The notes below the pieces were generated by a model, which had not been told where the DNA came from, did no database searches, and worked only from the letters and a program-made list of their open reading frames with translations. A stretch of 24,231 nucleotides of DNA from Sergeia podlipaevii (Eukaryota; Euglenozoa; Kinetoplastea; Trypanosomatida; Trypanosomatidae), in assembly GCA_030849805.1 (NCBI GenBank), contig JASANZ010001913.1, positions 1 through 24,231 of the forward strand, written 5' to 3'. Shown here one piece after another: positions 17,487-24,231 of the stretch. Numbering within the stretch: the first letter of the stretch is position 1; each line of letters opens with the position of its first letter. A program made the translations under genes and the position numbers.

Positions 17487-17691
17487 GCAGCGTGAAGGGA
17501 GAGAGAGGGGAGGGAAAGGTGGAGAACATCAAAAAGAAAAGAAAGAGACATCATGATGCTTTTTTTTTGGTTTGTTTGTTTGTTTGTTTGTTTCAATTAT
17601 TCATGTTTTGCTGTTTCCCCTCCCTTCTTTTGGAGCGATATCATGTTTTTGAATAACACGAGTAAGAAGCACTTTAACAAGGTTTATTAAC

Positions 17692-17708
17692 TTTTTTTTA
17701 AAAAAAAA
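17692..17708. repeat. T8A9 palindrome (first of two in this spacer)
   Basis: Eight T directly followed by nine A, centred on TTTAAA, followed by TGCATC. Confidence 0.85.
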
Positions 17709-17963
17709 TGCATCTTGAGAACATTTCTTTAAACTTGGAGAGAAGGTAACTACCCCCCTCTCTCTGTCTCTCTCTCTCTCTTTATGACTTCTCCTACTTG
17801 ACTGTTTTATCGTTGTATCTATCACGCATTTTAACGGCTATGTTAAAGAGGAGGAGGGAGGAGAGGAGAGGAGAGGGGGTGTGGGAGGAGGGAGGAAAAG
17901 GACGTGCTGACTTTGCAAAGTCTATTTGCTGTTCTATTGAACTACACCTTCATTTCTTTTTCC

Positions 17964-17980
17964 TTTTTTTTAAAAAAAAA
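17964..17980. repeat. T8A9 palindrome (second of two in this spacer)
   Basis: Eight T directly followed by nine A, centred on TTTAAA, followed by CATTC. It lies about 180 nt upstream of the bromodomain gene. Confidence 0.85.
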
Positions 17981-18000
17981 CATTCTACAATCATCTCGCT

Positions 18001-18110
18001 CCTTCTCTTTTTTTTTCTTCCTTTGCTTCACAAAAAAAAAATATTGTTATTATTATTACTTGCTTCTATGCACATTAACATATATATATATATATATATA
18101 TAAGGAAAAG
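18001..18110 (+). promoter_or_regulatory. Candidate spliced-leader acceptor region for the bromodomain gene
   Basis: A strong pyrimidine tract (18001-18029) is followed, after an A-run and a TA repeat, by AG at 18103-18104 and 18109-18110. A leader starting there has no ATG before 18157. AG at 18152-18153 is nearer but leaves only 3 nt before the ATG; if it is used, translation might begin at the next in-frame ATG (18223). Confidence 0.35.
18079..18102. repeat. (TA)n microsatellite
   Basis: An uninterrupted TA run of about 12 copies lies between the pyrimidine tract and the start of the bromodomain gene. Confidence 0.85.
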
Positions 18111-18156
18111 CTACTTACCTTTATATATACTAAATACACACATACATTCGCAGAGA

Positions 18157-19986
18157 ATGACTGAGGAGATTATCAGTAATTTATTTTATAGCCTTGTGAT
18201 CTGTCGCTACAAACAAGAAAACATGACGTGCCCCACAGGCATTGCTCCTGCCTTTTCTTCTTTATCCTTGCCATTGTCGTCATCATCACCCCCCTCCTCG
18301 TCTTTATCCAATTTCATTGCCTCCGACTCTCTTCTCACTACGAAGGACTGGATACTACTAGCCTCTCAGGTGTACAGCATCTCCGGCGTGCTGCTGTCTG
18401 CCCAAAAGGTCCGAGAGGTTGCGGCGCGGGTGCTGTATCTGCGCTGCAAGGGGAGCTGGGACGCGCTAAGGGCACGCTATGAAACATCTACGGAGAGACT
18501 ACGCGCGAGTACCCGTCATGTCGATGGCGCTATGGCGGCGGTAGGTTACAGCGATGGCGACAGCAGCATCATAGGGATGAGGTCTCCTTCTCAACCATAC
18601 GCCGCTGCCGTCACTGCGCCACACCGCAGTGTGCACGCTGGGGCCGAGCGCGTGCCTGCCACAGCCCGTGTGCAGTATACGCCTAGTAGTGCGGCGGAAG
18701 ATCTTGTTACGACTGGGCCAACGTCGTCGTCTCTGGCTATTGTGCGGAGTGGCAGTGGCGGTGGATCTAGAGGACAGGAGGGGGAACCCAATACGCCAGG
18801 CAGTAGCGCGTTCACTTCTTATGTGAACTCCGGCGAGCTGAAATGGAGAGGCGATGAAGCGGCGATGACGGAGGCGGACCCGACGTCACCACGGCGACCG
18901 CGACTGACGGCCTCTGTGGTGTCGCCTGTTCACGGGATGCTCGGTGCGCATGGCAGTACATCATCGTTTGAGGCGAGTGGCGGAGCAGCAGGGGCAACGC
19001 TGGGATGGGAAGACGGCGGCAACGGCAGCAGCGGTGGCGATGGGCATGACAGGGTATTTGGCAATCATCACCACCATCATCAACGTACGAGCGGAACGGG
19101 TGGTAGCGGCGGACTCATGAGTCAGGCGCCTAGTAGTGGTAGTTTGGGTTCCCAGAAGCAGGGCAATTTAGCAGCTTCAGCTGCTGCTACCGCGCCACAC
19201 CCAGCGTCTTCATCGTGTGCTCTTCACGGAGGAACATCCCCAGCAGTTGGCACTCCCTGTAGCAACGCTATTGCACCCGGCAGCAGCGATGGCACCATGA
19301 GCAGGCGAGAGGCTGCCTTTCCTGACCGCTCGCAGTGGGCCCGCATGCTGTCTCCAGAAGACCGTGCACGACTTCACCGCTTGCGCTTTGAAACGTGCTT
19401 GAGCCCAGAGGACCTCACCCACCTCATCCAGCAGTTCTTTCTGGTTCCTGGCGCGAGTATCTTTCTCGCTCCTGTGCCTGCCGCCACGGTGATGGAGTAC
19501 AATGGGGTTCGTTCGAGTTCCTATCATACGATTATCTACGCCCCTATGTCTCTCATGGCGGCCAAGAAGCTCGTGAGTGAGAGCAGACGCAGCTACCACC
19601 ACATGCATGCTGGAACGTCAGCAGCAATAGCCGGGACGACGGCGGTACTGGCAGGTGGTGGTGTCGGAAGCAAGCGGTCGCGCTCGGCTGCATTTGGGAC
19701 CTTTACCTCTTCTCCTGCGCTGGCAGCGGGCGGAGCTGACATGGCAGTTCATGGCGCTTCAGTAAATGAGGAGACTGTGCAGGTGGCTCTCCTGGGAGAG
19801 ACGAGCGGTCTCGAACGTATCTTGACGCTGGCTGAACTGGAACGTGCGATCTGGCAGATCGCGGCCAACTGCGTGATGTTCAATGCACCAGAGACTTACT
19901 ACCCACAGACGGCGCGTCAGTTTGCCATGGCGTGCGTTGGTATCGTGGATCGATACTGTCAGCAGCAGCTTCTGCGAGAGGCATAA
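18157..19986 (+). CDS. Bromodomain protein with SANT-like N-terminal segment, 609 aa
   Basis: Probable acetyl-lysine reader in chromatin. The C-terminal part (about 397-609) follows a bromodomain: helix Z (RLHRLRF), a ZA loop with PV and then YHTIIYAPMSLM near 453-465, and the BC region NCVMFNAP (571-578), where N576 matches the asparagine that contacts acetyl-lysine. Between the PM motif helix and the helix leading to NC lies a low-complexity insert of some 55-70 residues, which splits the domain. Residues about 59-112 (WILLASQVYS up to WDALRARYET) resemble the SANT-like start of BRD8, a subunit of NuA4/TIP60-type acetyltransferase complexes. The middle is disordered and Gly/Ser/Ala-rich with a His run. 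Kinetoplastids carry several numbered bromodomain factors; I cannot say which one this is. An alternative start is M23 (18223). Bromodomain call fairly sure, BRD8 likeness tentative. Confidence 0.8.
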   Translation: MTEEIISNLFYSLVICRYKQENMTCPTGIAPAFSSLSLPLSSSSPPSSSLSNFIASDSLLTTKDWILLASQVYSISGVLLSAQKVREVAARVLYLRCKGSWDALRARYETSTERLRASTRHVDGAMAAVGYSDGDSSIIGMRSPSQPYAAAVTAPHRSVHAGAERVPATARVQYTPSSAAEDLVTTGPTSSSLAIVRSGSGGGSRGQEGEPNTPGSSAFTSYVNSGELKWRGDEAAMTEADPTSPRRPRLTASVVSPVHGMLGAHGSTSSFEASGGAAGATLGWEDGGNGSSGGDGHDRVFGNHHHHHQRTSGTGGSGGLMSQAPSSGSLGSQKQGNLAASAAATAPHPASSSCALHGGTSPAVGTPCSNAIAPGSSDGTMSRREAAFPDRSQWARMLSPEDRARLHRLRFETCLSPEDLTHLIQQFFLVPGASIFLAPVPAATVMEYNGVRSSSYHTIIYAPMSLMAAKKLVSESRRSYHHMHAGTSAAIAGTTAVLAGGGVGSKRSRSAAFGTFTSSPALAAGGADMAVHGASVNEETVQVALLGETSGLERILTLAELERAIWQIAANCVMFNAPETYYPQTARQFAMACVGIVDRYCQQQLLREA

Positions 19987-20401
19987 GCGGAGAAAGGTGT
20001 AGGGAGAGAGAGAGAGGAAGAGAGAGATAGGGAGGTGAATATGAAAAGGGAAGTGTTTTATGATGATATGTTAATCCACTTTATGTGTTCTTCTGTTTTT
20101 CCTCTTTCATTATCTCTTTTGCGATGCTGGCTGCTTTTTTTTTTCTCCCTTTCGGTTTATTTTTTTACGTTCATTTAGTTCTTCTGTGTCGTAGTCGAGT
20201 GACGGAGCAGAGTAGCGGGGCTATGCGAATGTGAGGAGGCAGTGTGGAGGGAGAGAGAGAAAGGAAAAGAAATAATTTGAATAGAGCAAAAGCAGACTTG
20301 ATTGCCCTCATTTCTTTTATTGTCAATATCTTTCTGTGGCGTGTGCCTGTATGTGTGTGTATGCGACTAAGGACCGCTTACTGTATGATGCTTGTACATC
20401 C

Positions 20402-20442
<41 letters not shown>
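20402..20442. repeat. Compound (AT)n(AG)n microsatellite
   Basis: About twelve AT dinucleotides pass directly into about eight AG dinucleotides, read directly. Confidence 0.9.
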
Positions 20443-20510
20443 AACTTCTCTTTTTCTTCGTATTGTGTGCTAACATGCGTTTTCTTCAAAACAAATTTTC
20501 AAATTTTGAT

Positions 20511-20562
20511 TCACTTCTCTTTCTTTCTTCTTTCTCTTAATTTTTTTTTTATGTTTGCTCAG
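20511..20562 (+). promoter_or_regulatory. Putative spliced-leader acceptor for the alcohol dehydrogenase
   Basis: A long pyrimidine-rich stretch ends at CTCAG, with AG at 20561-20562. The inferred 115-nt leader has no ATG before 20678. A second strong T tract (20631-20650) has its first AG at 20676-20677, directly touching the ATG, and would leave no leader beyond the spliced leader itself. Confidence 0.5.
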
Positions 20563-20677
20563 ATCTCCTTTTTATATTCAGTTTCATTCAAACTATCGAA
20601 AAGAGAACTCACGAAACATTTTTTCATTATTTTTTTTTTTCCTCGTTTCCAAAAAAAAATAATAATAATCGGAAAAG

Positions 20678-21859
20678 ATGATGCGCGCTACCCAGCTCTT
20701 TCTCGGCGCCTCGGCCTTCTACATTCCCAGCGTCAGCTTTGTCGGTGCTGGCGCGCTCAAGATGTCTTGCTCAAAGATCAAGTCTCTCAACTTCAAACAT
20801 CCTCTCATTGTCACTGATAAGGGCATTATCGCCGCTGGCCTGCTCGACACCGTGGTCAAAACACTCAAAAATGAGGCGGGCATCACCAACGTCAGCGTCT
20901 ACGATGAGGCGAAGCCTAACCCAACCGTCACCAACGTCAATCACGGTCTCACTGCCCTGAAGAAGAACGGCTGCGACGTGATCATCAGCCTTGGTGGTGG
21001 TTCCCCACAGGACTGCGCCAAGGGCATTGCTCTTGTGAGGACCAACGGAGGAAAGATTGAGGACTACGAAGGCATCGATCGGGCTACCAAGAATCAGTTT
21101 CCTCTCATCGCCGTCAACACTACTGCCGGCACTGCAAGCGAGATGACACGCTTCGCCGTCATCACCGATGAGGTGCGCCACATCAAGATGGTCATCACGA
21201 CCGACATGACTACCCCTCTCATTGCGGTGAACGACGCGGAGCTGATGCTGAAGCAGCCCAAGGCCCTCACGGCCGCCACAGGCATGGACGCACTGACCCA
21301 CGCGGTGGAGGCGTACGTGTCGAACTGCGCTTCCCTCATCACTGACGCCTGCGCGCTTCAGGCGATTCGTCTGATCCGCCAGCATCTCGTGACCGCCACC
21401 TTCAACGGTGGCGACGTCGCCGCACGCGAGGGCATGAGCTACGCGGAGTTTCTTGCTGGTATGGCGTTCAACAGCGCTGGCCTCGGCTACGTGCATGCCA
21501 TGGCACACCAGATGGGTGCCGTGTATGACCTGCCTCATGGTGTGTGCAATGCCATTCTTCTTCCACACGTTCAGGACTTTAACAAGAAGGTCGCGGCGCA
21601 CCGCCTGCGTGATGTGGGCGAGGCACTTAGCCTCAGCAACCTCACTCGCACTGACCTTGGCGCGGCGGAGGCGGCCATTGCGGCGATTCGTGAGCTTTCC
21701 GTGAAGGTGGAGATTCCCTCTGGCTTTAAGCAGCTTGGCGCTCAGGAGAAGGACTTCCCGAGGCTGGCGGATGCTGCTCTGCTTGACATATGCGGCACGT
21801 TCAACCCACGCCCAGCGACCAAGGAGGAGATTATTGAAATTTACCGTCTTGCTCTGTAA
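20678..21859 (+). CDS. Iron-containing alcohol dehydrogenase, 393 aa
   Basis: NAD(P)-dependent oxidation of an alcohol or reduction of an aldehyde, group III (Fe-ADH) family. The dinucleotide loop GGGSPQD is at 106-112, and TTAGTASEMTRF at 148-159. The metal ligands inferred from the family are D204 and H208 in GMDALTHA, H273 in GYVHAMAH and H287 in LPHG; all are present. Length is that of bacterial single-domain members (about 383). The nearest resemblance I can recall is to Zymomonas AdhB and enterobacterial YiaY, across nearly the whole length, which suggests transfer from bacteria. The start is MM at 20678; residues 6-27 already match the family's N-terminal strand, so no long targeting peptide is seen, and the C-terminus (LAL) is not a standard peroxisomal signal, so cytosol is likely. 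Codon use is GC-rich and uniform, hinting at good expression and long residence. Substrate is unknown; ethanol or a short aldehyde is plausible. Confidence 0.95.
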   Translation: MMRATQLFLGASAFYIPSVSFVGAGALKMSCSKIKSLNFKHPLIVTDKGIIAAGLLDTVVKTLKNEAGITNVSVYDEAKPNPTVTNVNHGLTALKKNGCDVIISLGGGSPQDCAKGIALVRTNGGKIEDYEGIDRATKNQFPLIAVNTTAGTASEMTRFAVITDEVRHIKMVITTDMTTPLIAVNDAELMLKQPKALTAATGMDALTHAVEAYVSNCASLITDACALQAIRLIRQHLVTATFNGGDVAAREGMSYAEFLAGMAFNSAGLGYVHAMAHQMGAVYDLPHGVCNAILLPHVQDFNKKVAAHRLRDVGEALSLSNLTRTDLGAAEAAIAAIRELSVKVEIPSGFKQLGAQEKDFPRLADAALLDICGTFNPRPATKEEIIEIYRLAL

Positions 21860-22197
21860 AACAACAACAACAACTAGCTACCAGTGAAGAGGAGGCAGTG
21901 GTTAGTGGCGTTATGATAGTTTAGCAATGAAATTAAAAAATAAAAAAAATAATAAAAAACTTGAGGTATTTGTCACGAATACCAAGTGACGTGGATCGGA
22001 ACAAAGGAATGAGTTGCGTATCGTATGTCTGTGTGTGTGCATATATATATGCCTGCTTGAACGCCTTGAGAACCCCCTTATTTTTTTTTTCTTCCAGAAT
22101 ATTCGCTCATCGAATGAGGACAGAAGGAAGGAAAAAAAAATACAATCAAAAGAACAGGAGCACTTTAAGTGTGCTGCAAAATAATAAAAAATAAACT

Positions 22198-22210
22198 GAG
22201 TATTATACTC
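22198..22210. repeat. Short inverted repeat GAGTA-N3-TACTC
   Basis: Five-base arms around a three-base loop, next to an ATCGATCGAT run (22213-22226). It is short enough to occur by chance. Confidence 0.5.
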
Positions 22211-22468
22211 ATCAATCGATCGATCAAAAAAAATAAAAAAAAACGAAAAAAAAACTTAGCATTATCAAAAGATGCCAATGATAAAGAAGAAAAGACAAGA
22301 CAAAAAAGATGTGCTAGCGCGCTCACCTACTTCATATTAGGGATGTAGCTTGATAAAATAGAAGCAACCATCTGGTTTGCTATTATTGTTACAATTTTCA
22401 ATGGAGACCAAAAAAAAAAAAGCAATAAAAGTAGCGTAGGAACATTCTTATATTGACCTTTTGCCTTT

Positions 22469-22490
22469 ATTATTATTATTATTATTATTA
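22469..22490. repeat. (ATT)n microsatellite
   Basis: About seven ATT triplets, read directly; the same triplet recurs in several spacers. Confidence 0.85.
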
Positions 22491-22621
22491 CGTATCTACG
22501 AATATTAACTTATCTATATCTATATCTATATATATTTTTATTATTATTATTTATCAGTGCTCTTTGTGAAATATATATAAAATTATAAGTGTGAAAACGA
22601 TTTTAGATGACATTCACCTCC

Positions 22622-22647
22622 TTTTTTTTTTAAAAAAAAAAAAAAAA
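22622..22647. repeat. T10A16 palindrome
   Basis: Ten T directly followed by sixteen A, centred on TTTAAA, followed by CATTTTC. It has the longest A arm of the six such tracts. Confidence 0.85.
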
Positions 22648-22934
22648 CATTTTCTTTATTTTATTTTTGTGTAGTCCTCTCTTTTTACTATTGTATGCGA
22701 ATAGACACAAACAGAAATTGCAGCAAACAGGCAAAAAATTATTGTTACTGTTATCATCCAAATTTACATATATAAAAATACTTCCATTATTTTTTTTTCT
22801 CATTATCTAATTTCTTTTTTTTTTTTCAAAATGTACGTTGTGGACTCTATCATACATGTATAATATATTCTCTCTTTTCTTCTCTTTCATTTTTTTCCCC
22901 CCCCCCTCTACACATTGCTCGCTATATATACATA

Positions 22935-22952
22935 TTTTCTTTTTTTTTGAAG
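22935..22952 (+). promoter_or_regulatory. Putative spliced-leader acceptor for the zinc protein gene
   Basis: A T tract with a single C is followed by GAAG, with AG at 22951-22952. The inferred 114-nt leader contains no ATG before 23067. Confidence 0.55.
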
Positions 22953-23066
22953 GTTCTACATATCTTACTTTTATCAGCAAAAGAAGAGCAAAAAAAAAGA
23001 AGAATAACAATTTGTTACATATAGCAACGAGTTATCGCTTACATATATATTTGAAAGGAGAGAAAG

Positions 23067-23540
23067 ATGCCTCTTTATGACATTGTACTGGATGCCGAGT
23101 GCGAGGGCGTGGCCACCATACGCCCCAAGAATGACCGCTACTGGGGAATTAAGTTCCGCTGCACTAACTGTACGGAGACTTCGGACAAGTTTGTCTATGT
23201 GGATCCCAGCGAAACGCAGGAAAACGAGGGCGGCGTGCGCAACAGCGTGGTCAAGTGCCACTTTTGTAAGAGCGCTATCACCACCGACGTGGTGGAAGGC
23301 TCGGAGGGCTACTTTAGCGCAACGGATGACAAGCATAACAACGTGGTCGTCAGGCTGAACGTGCGTGGCGGGGAACCTACAGAGCTCAAGCTGGACAACC
23401 AGTGGGTGGTCGAGAGCGAGGGCGGTACAAGATTTGAGGAGGTGGACCTGTCTGAGGACTGGTGCGACTATGACGAGGACGCGCAGGCGTCGCTGAGCGT
23501 GATGAATGTCGCTGTGGACTTCATCAAGGCGAAGAAGTGA
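23067..23540 (+). CDS. CZIB/UPF0587 (DUF866) family CXXC zinc-binding protein, 157 aa
   Basis: A small soluble protein found across eukaryotes (human C1orf123, now CZIB). Two CXXC pairs, C32/C35 and C64/C67, form the expected zinc site. The length matches the family's usual 160 residues. The conserved surroundings include a WGIKFRCTNC stretch (26-35) and VVKCHFC (61-67), with an acidic C-terminal part containing a SEDWCDYDED stretch. No signal or membrane segment is present. Its cellular role is poorly defined; structural work shows a zinc-bound beta-sandwich. The start is the first ATG after an ATG-free leader, and two TGA stops follow in tandem. Family assignment is confident, function is not. 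Confidence 0.93.
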   Translation: MPLYDIVLDAECEGVATIRPKNDRYWGIKFRCTNCTETSDKFVYVDPSETQENEGGVRNSVVKCHFCKSAITTDVVEGSEGYFSATDDKHNNVVVRLNVRGGEPTELKLDNQWVVESEGGTRFEEVDLSEDWCDYDEDAQASLSVMNVAVDFIKAKK

Positions 23541-24231
23541 TGAGATAAGGAAATTATTTTTCTTTTCTCTCTCTTGTCACCTCACTACTATCACAATTAT
23601 CATTATCATTATTTTTACTATTATTGCCTCTCTTACTCTCACCTTCTTCTTCTTTTTTTTTTTTGGCATGAGAGAGCGACAGAGAGAGAGGGAAGGAAGG
23701 AAGGAAGTGGAGTATGCAAGGGATTGAATCGCTTTGTACGAGTGCGCTTATGAGTTTTCTTTTTTTTTTTCTTGGTTGCCTCCCATTTCTTAATTTTTTA
23801 TTTCTATCTTTTTTTTTTTTTCTCTCTCTCTCTCTCTATATATATATTATATTTGCGGCGGTGCTAGGTCATTAGTGGTTACACCATACAAAGTTTTTCT
23901 CTTTCAAGCCAAAGGGACAACAACAACTGAGAGAGACAGAGAATAAGAGGAAAGGAGCACGGAGGCTTACTTTACTTCTTACCTTTACTCATGACGAGAG
24001 AATTTGTTGCCATTGCGCTCTCGCGGGCTTCTTAAAAATAATAATAATAATAACAATGATAATAATATAAAATTAGCAGGTTGACCTTCTTTTCTGTTCC
24101 GCTATGCTTCTTTCTTTTTCTCCCTCTTTGGCGCCATTGCATATGTCTTTCATTTTATTTTCTTCTCCCTTTTTTTTTGGTTTTCTACTTTGCTATTCCC
24201 CCCTTCAAAGTGTCGGCGCAAGCGAGCTCTA
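23541..24231. other. Spacer at the window end
   Basis: No gene is seen. It probably begins with the 3' UTR of the zinc protein gene. It holds ATT-like and CT runs, a GA/GGAA-rich stretch (23670-23705), T-tracts (23759-23770, 23808-23820) and an AATA run (about 24036-24052). A next gene may start beyond the window. Confidence 0.55.

Larger units (their letters stand above)
17487..18156. other. Spacer between UTP23 and the bromodomain gene
   Basis: No gene is seen. It contains a GTTT repeat (about 17568-17593), T8A9 palindromes at 17692-17708 and 17964-17980, a CT run near 17757-17782, a GA-rich stretch (17847-17890) and a TA run (18079-18102) close to the next start. Confidence 0.6.
19987..20677. 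other. Spacer between the bromodomain gene and the alcohol dehydrogenase
   Basis: No gene is seen. It holds GA-rich sequence directly after the stop, an AT run merging into an AG run (20402-20442), and a long CT/T-rich stretch (20511-20562) that leads to the dehydrogenase acceptor. This is the one bounded spacer, apart from the long one before the ligase, without a long T(n)A(n) palindrome. Confidence 0.6.
21860..23066. other. Spacer between the alcohol dehydrogenase and the zinc protein gene
   Basis: No gene is seen. It is notably A-rich on the + strand in its first third, unlike the T-rich spacers elsewhere. It contains a short palindrome (22198-22210), an ATT repeat (22469-22490), TATATC repeats (about 22514-22533), a T10A16 palindrome (22622-22647) and a C8 run near 22900. 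Confidence 0.6.

Noticed and set aside
17487..18156. Mobile element suggested by paired T8A9 tracts at 17692 and 17964
   Set aside because: The intervening 255 bp has no terminal repeats, target duplication or coding frame that I can see.
20771..21601. 276-codon open frame on the minus strand
   Set aside because: It is exactly antisense to the dehydrogenase and arises from its GC-rich third positions; it shows no motif.

Overview
The window looks like nuclear DNA of a kinetoplastid flagellate, most likely a trypanosomatid. All seven convincing genes lie head to tail on the + strand, none shows an intron, and the coding strand of the spacers is full of long pyrimidine tracts followed by AG, as expected for a polycistronic unit resolved by spliced-leader trans-splicing. 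Coding regions are GC-balanced and carry low-complexity inserts (poly-Gln, poly-Asp, poly-Met, Ala/Thr-rich). The 0.7-2.4 kb spacers are AT-rich, poly-T biased and packed with microsatellites. TAA, TAG and TGA all act as stops, so the code is standard. Genus cannot be fixed from this sequence.

Layout: (1) 1155-3626, a low-complexity hypothetical protein. (2) 5998-9855, a 1285-residue ATP-dependent DNA ligase of the ligase III type. (3) 11029-14427, a Gln-rich, coiled-coil, probably nuclear protein of unknown function. (4) 16095-17486, UTP23, a PIN-fold rRNA-processing factor enlarged by low-complexity inserts. (5) 18157-19986, a bromodomain protein with a split C-terminal bromodomain and a SANT-like N-terminal segment. 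(6) 20678-21859, an iron-dependent alcohol dehydrogenase that looks bacterial. (7) 23067-23540, a CZIB/UPF0587 (DUF866) zinc protein.

The standout is the ligase. It combines a ligase III catalytic core with what I read as an ALC1/CHD1L-type macro domain (about residues 688-856) and two C-terminal BRCT repeats, and it lacks the PARP-type zinc finger that begins animal ligase III. An in-frame stop 39 nt before the ATG shows that no finger is encoded just upstream. This suggests a ligase that reads poly(ADP-ribose) directly at breaks, in a group generally described as having neither ligase III nor ligase IV.

The genes do not form one pathway. Neighbours in such units are co-transcribed but usually unrelated, so shared function should not be read from adjacency. 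Non-coding points worth a look are six perfect T(n)A(n) palindromes in the spacers, a 19-codon uORF in the inferred ligase leader, and a hairpin downstream of the ligase.
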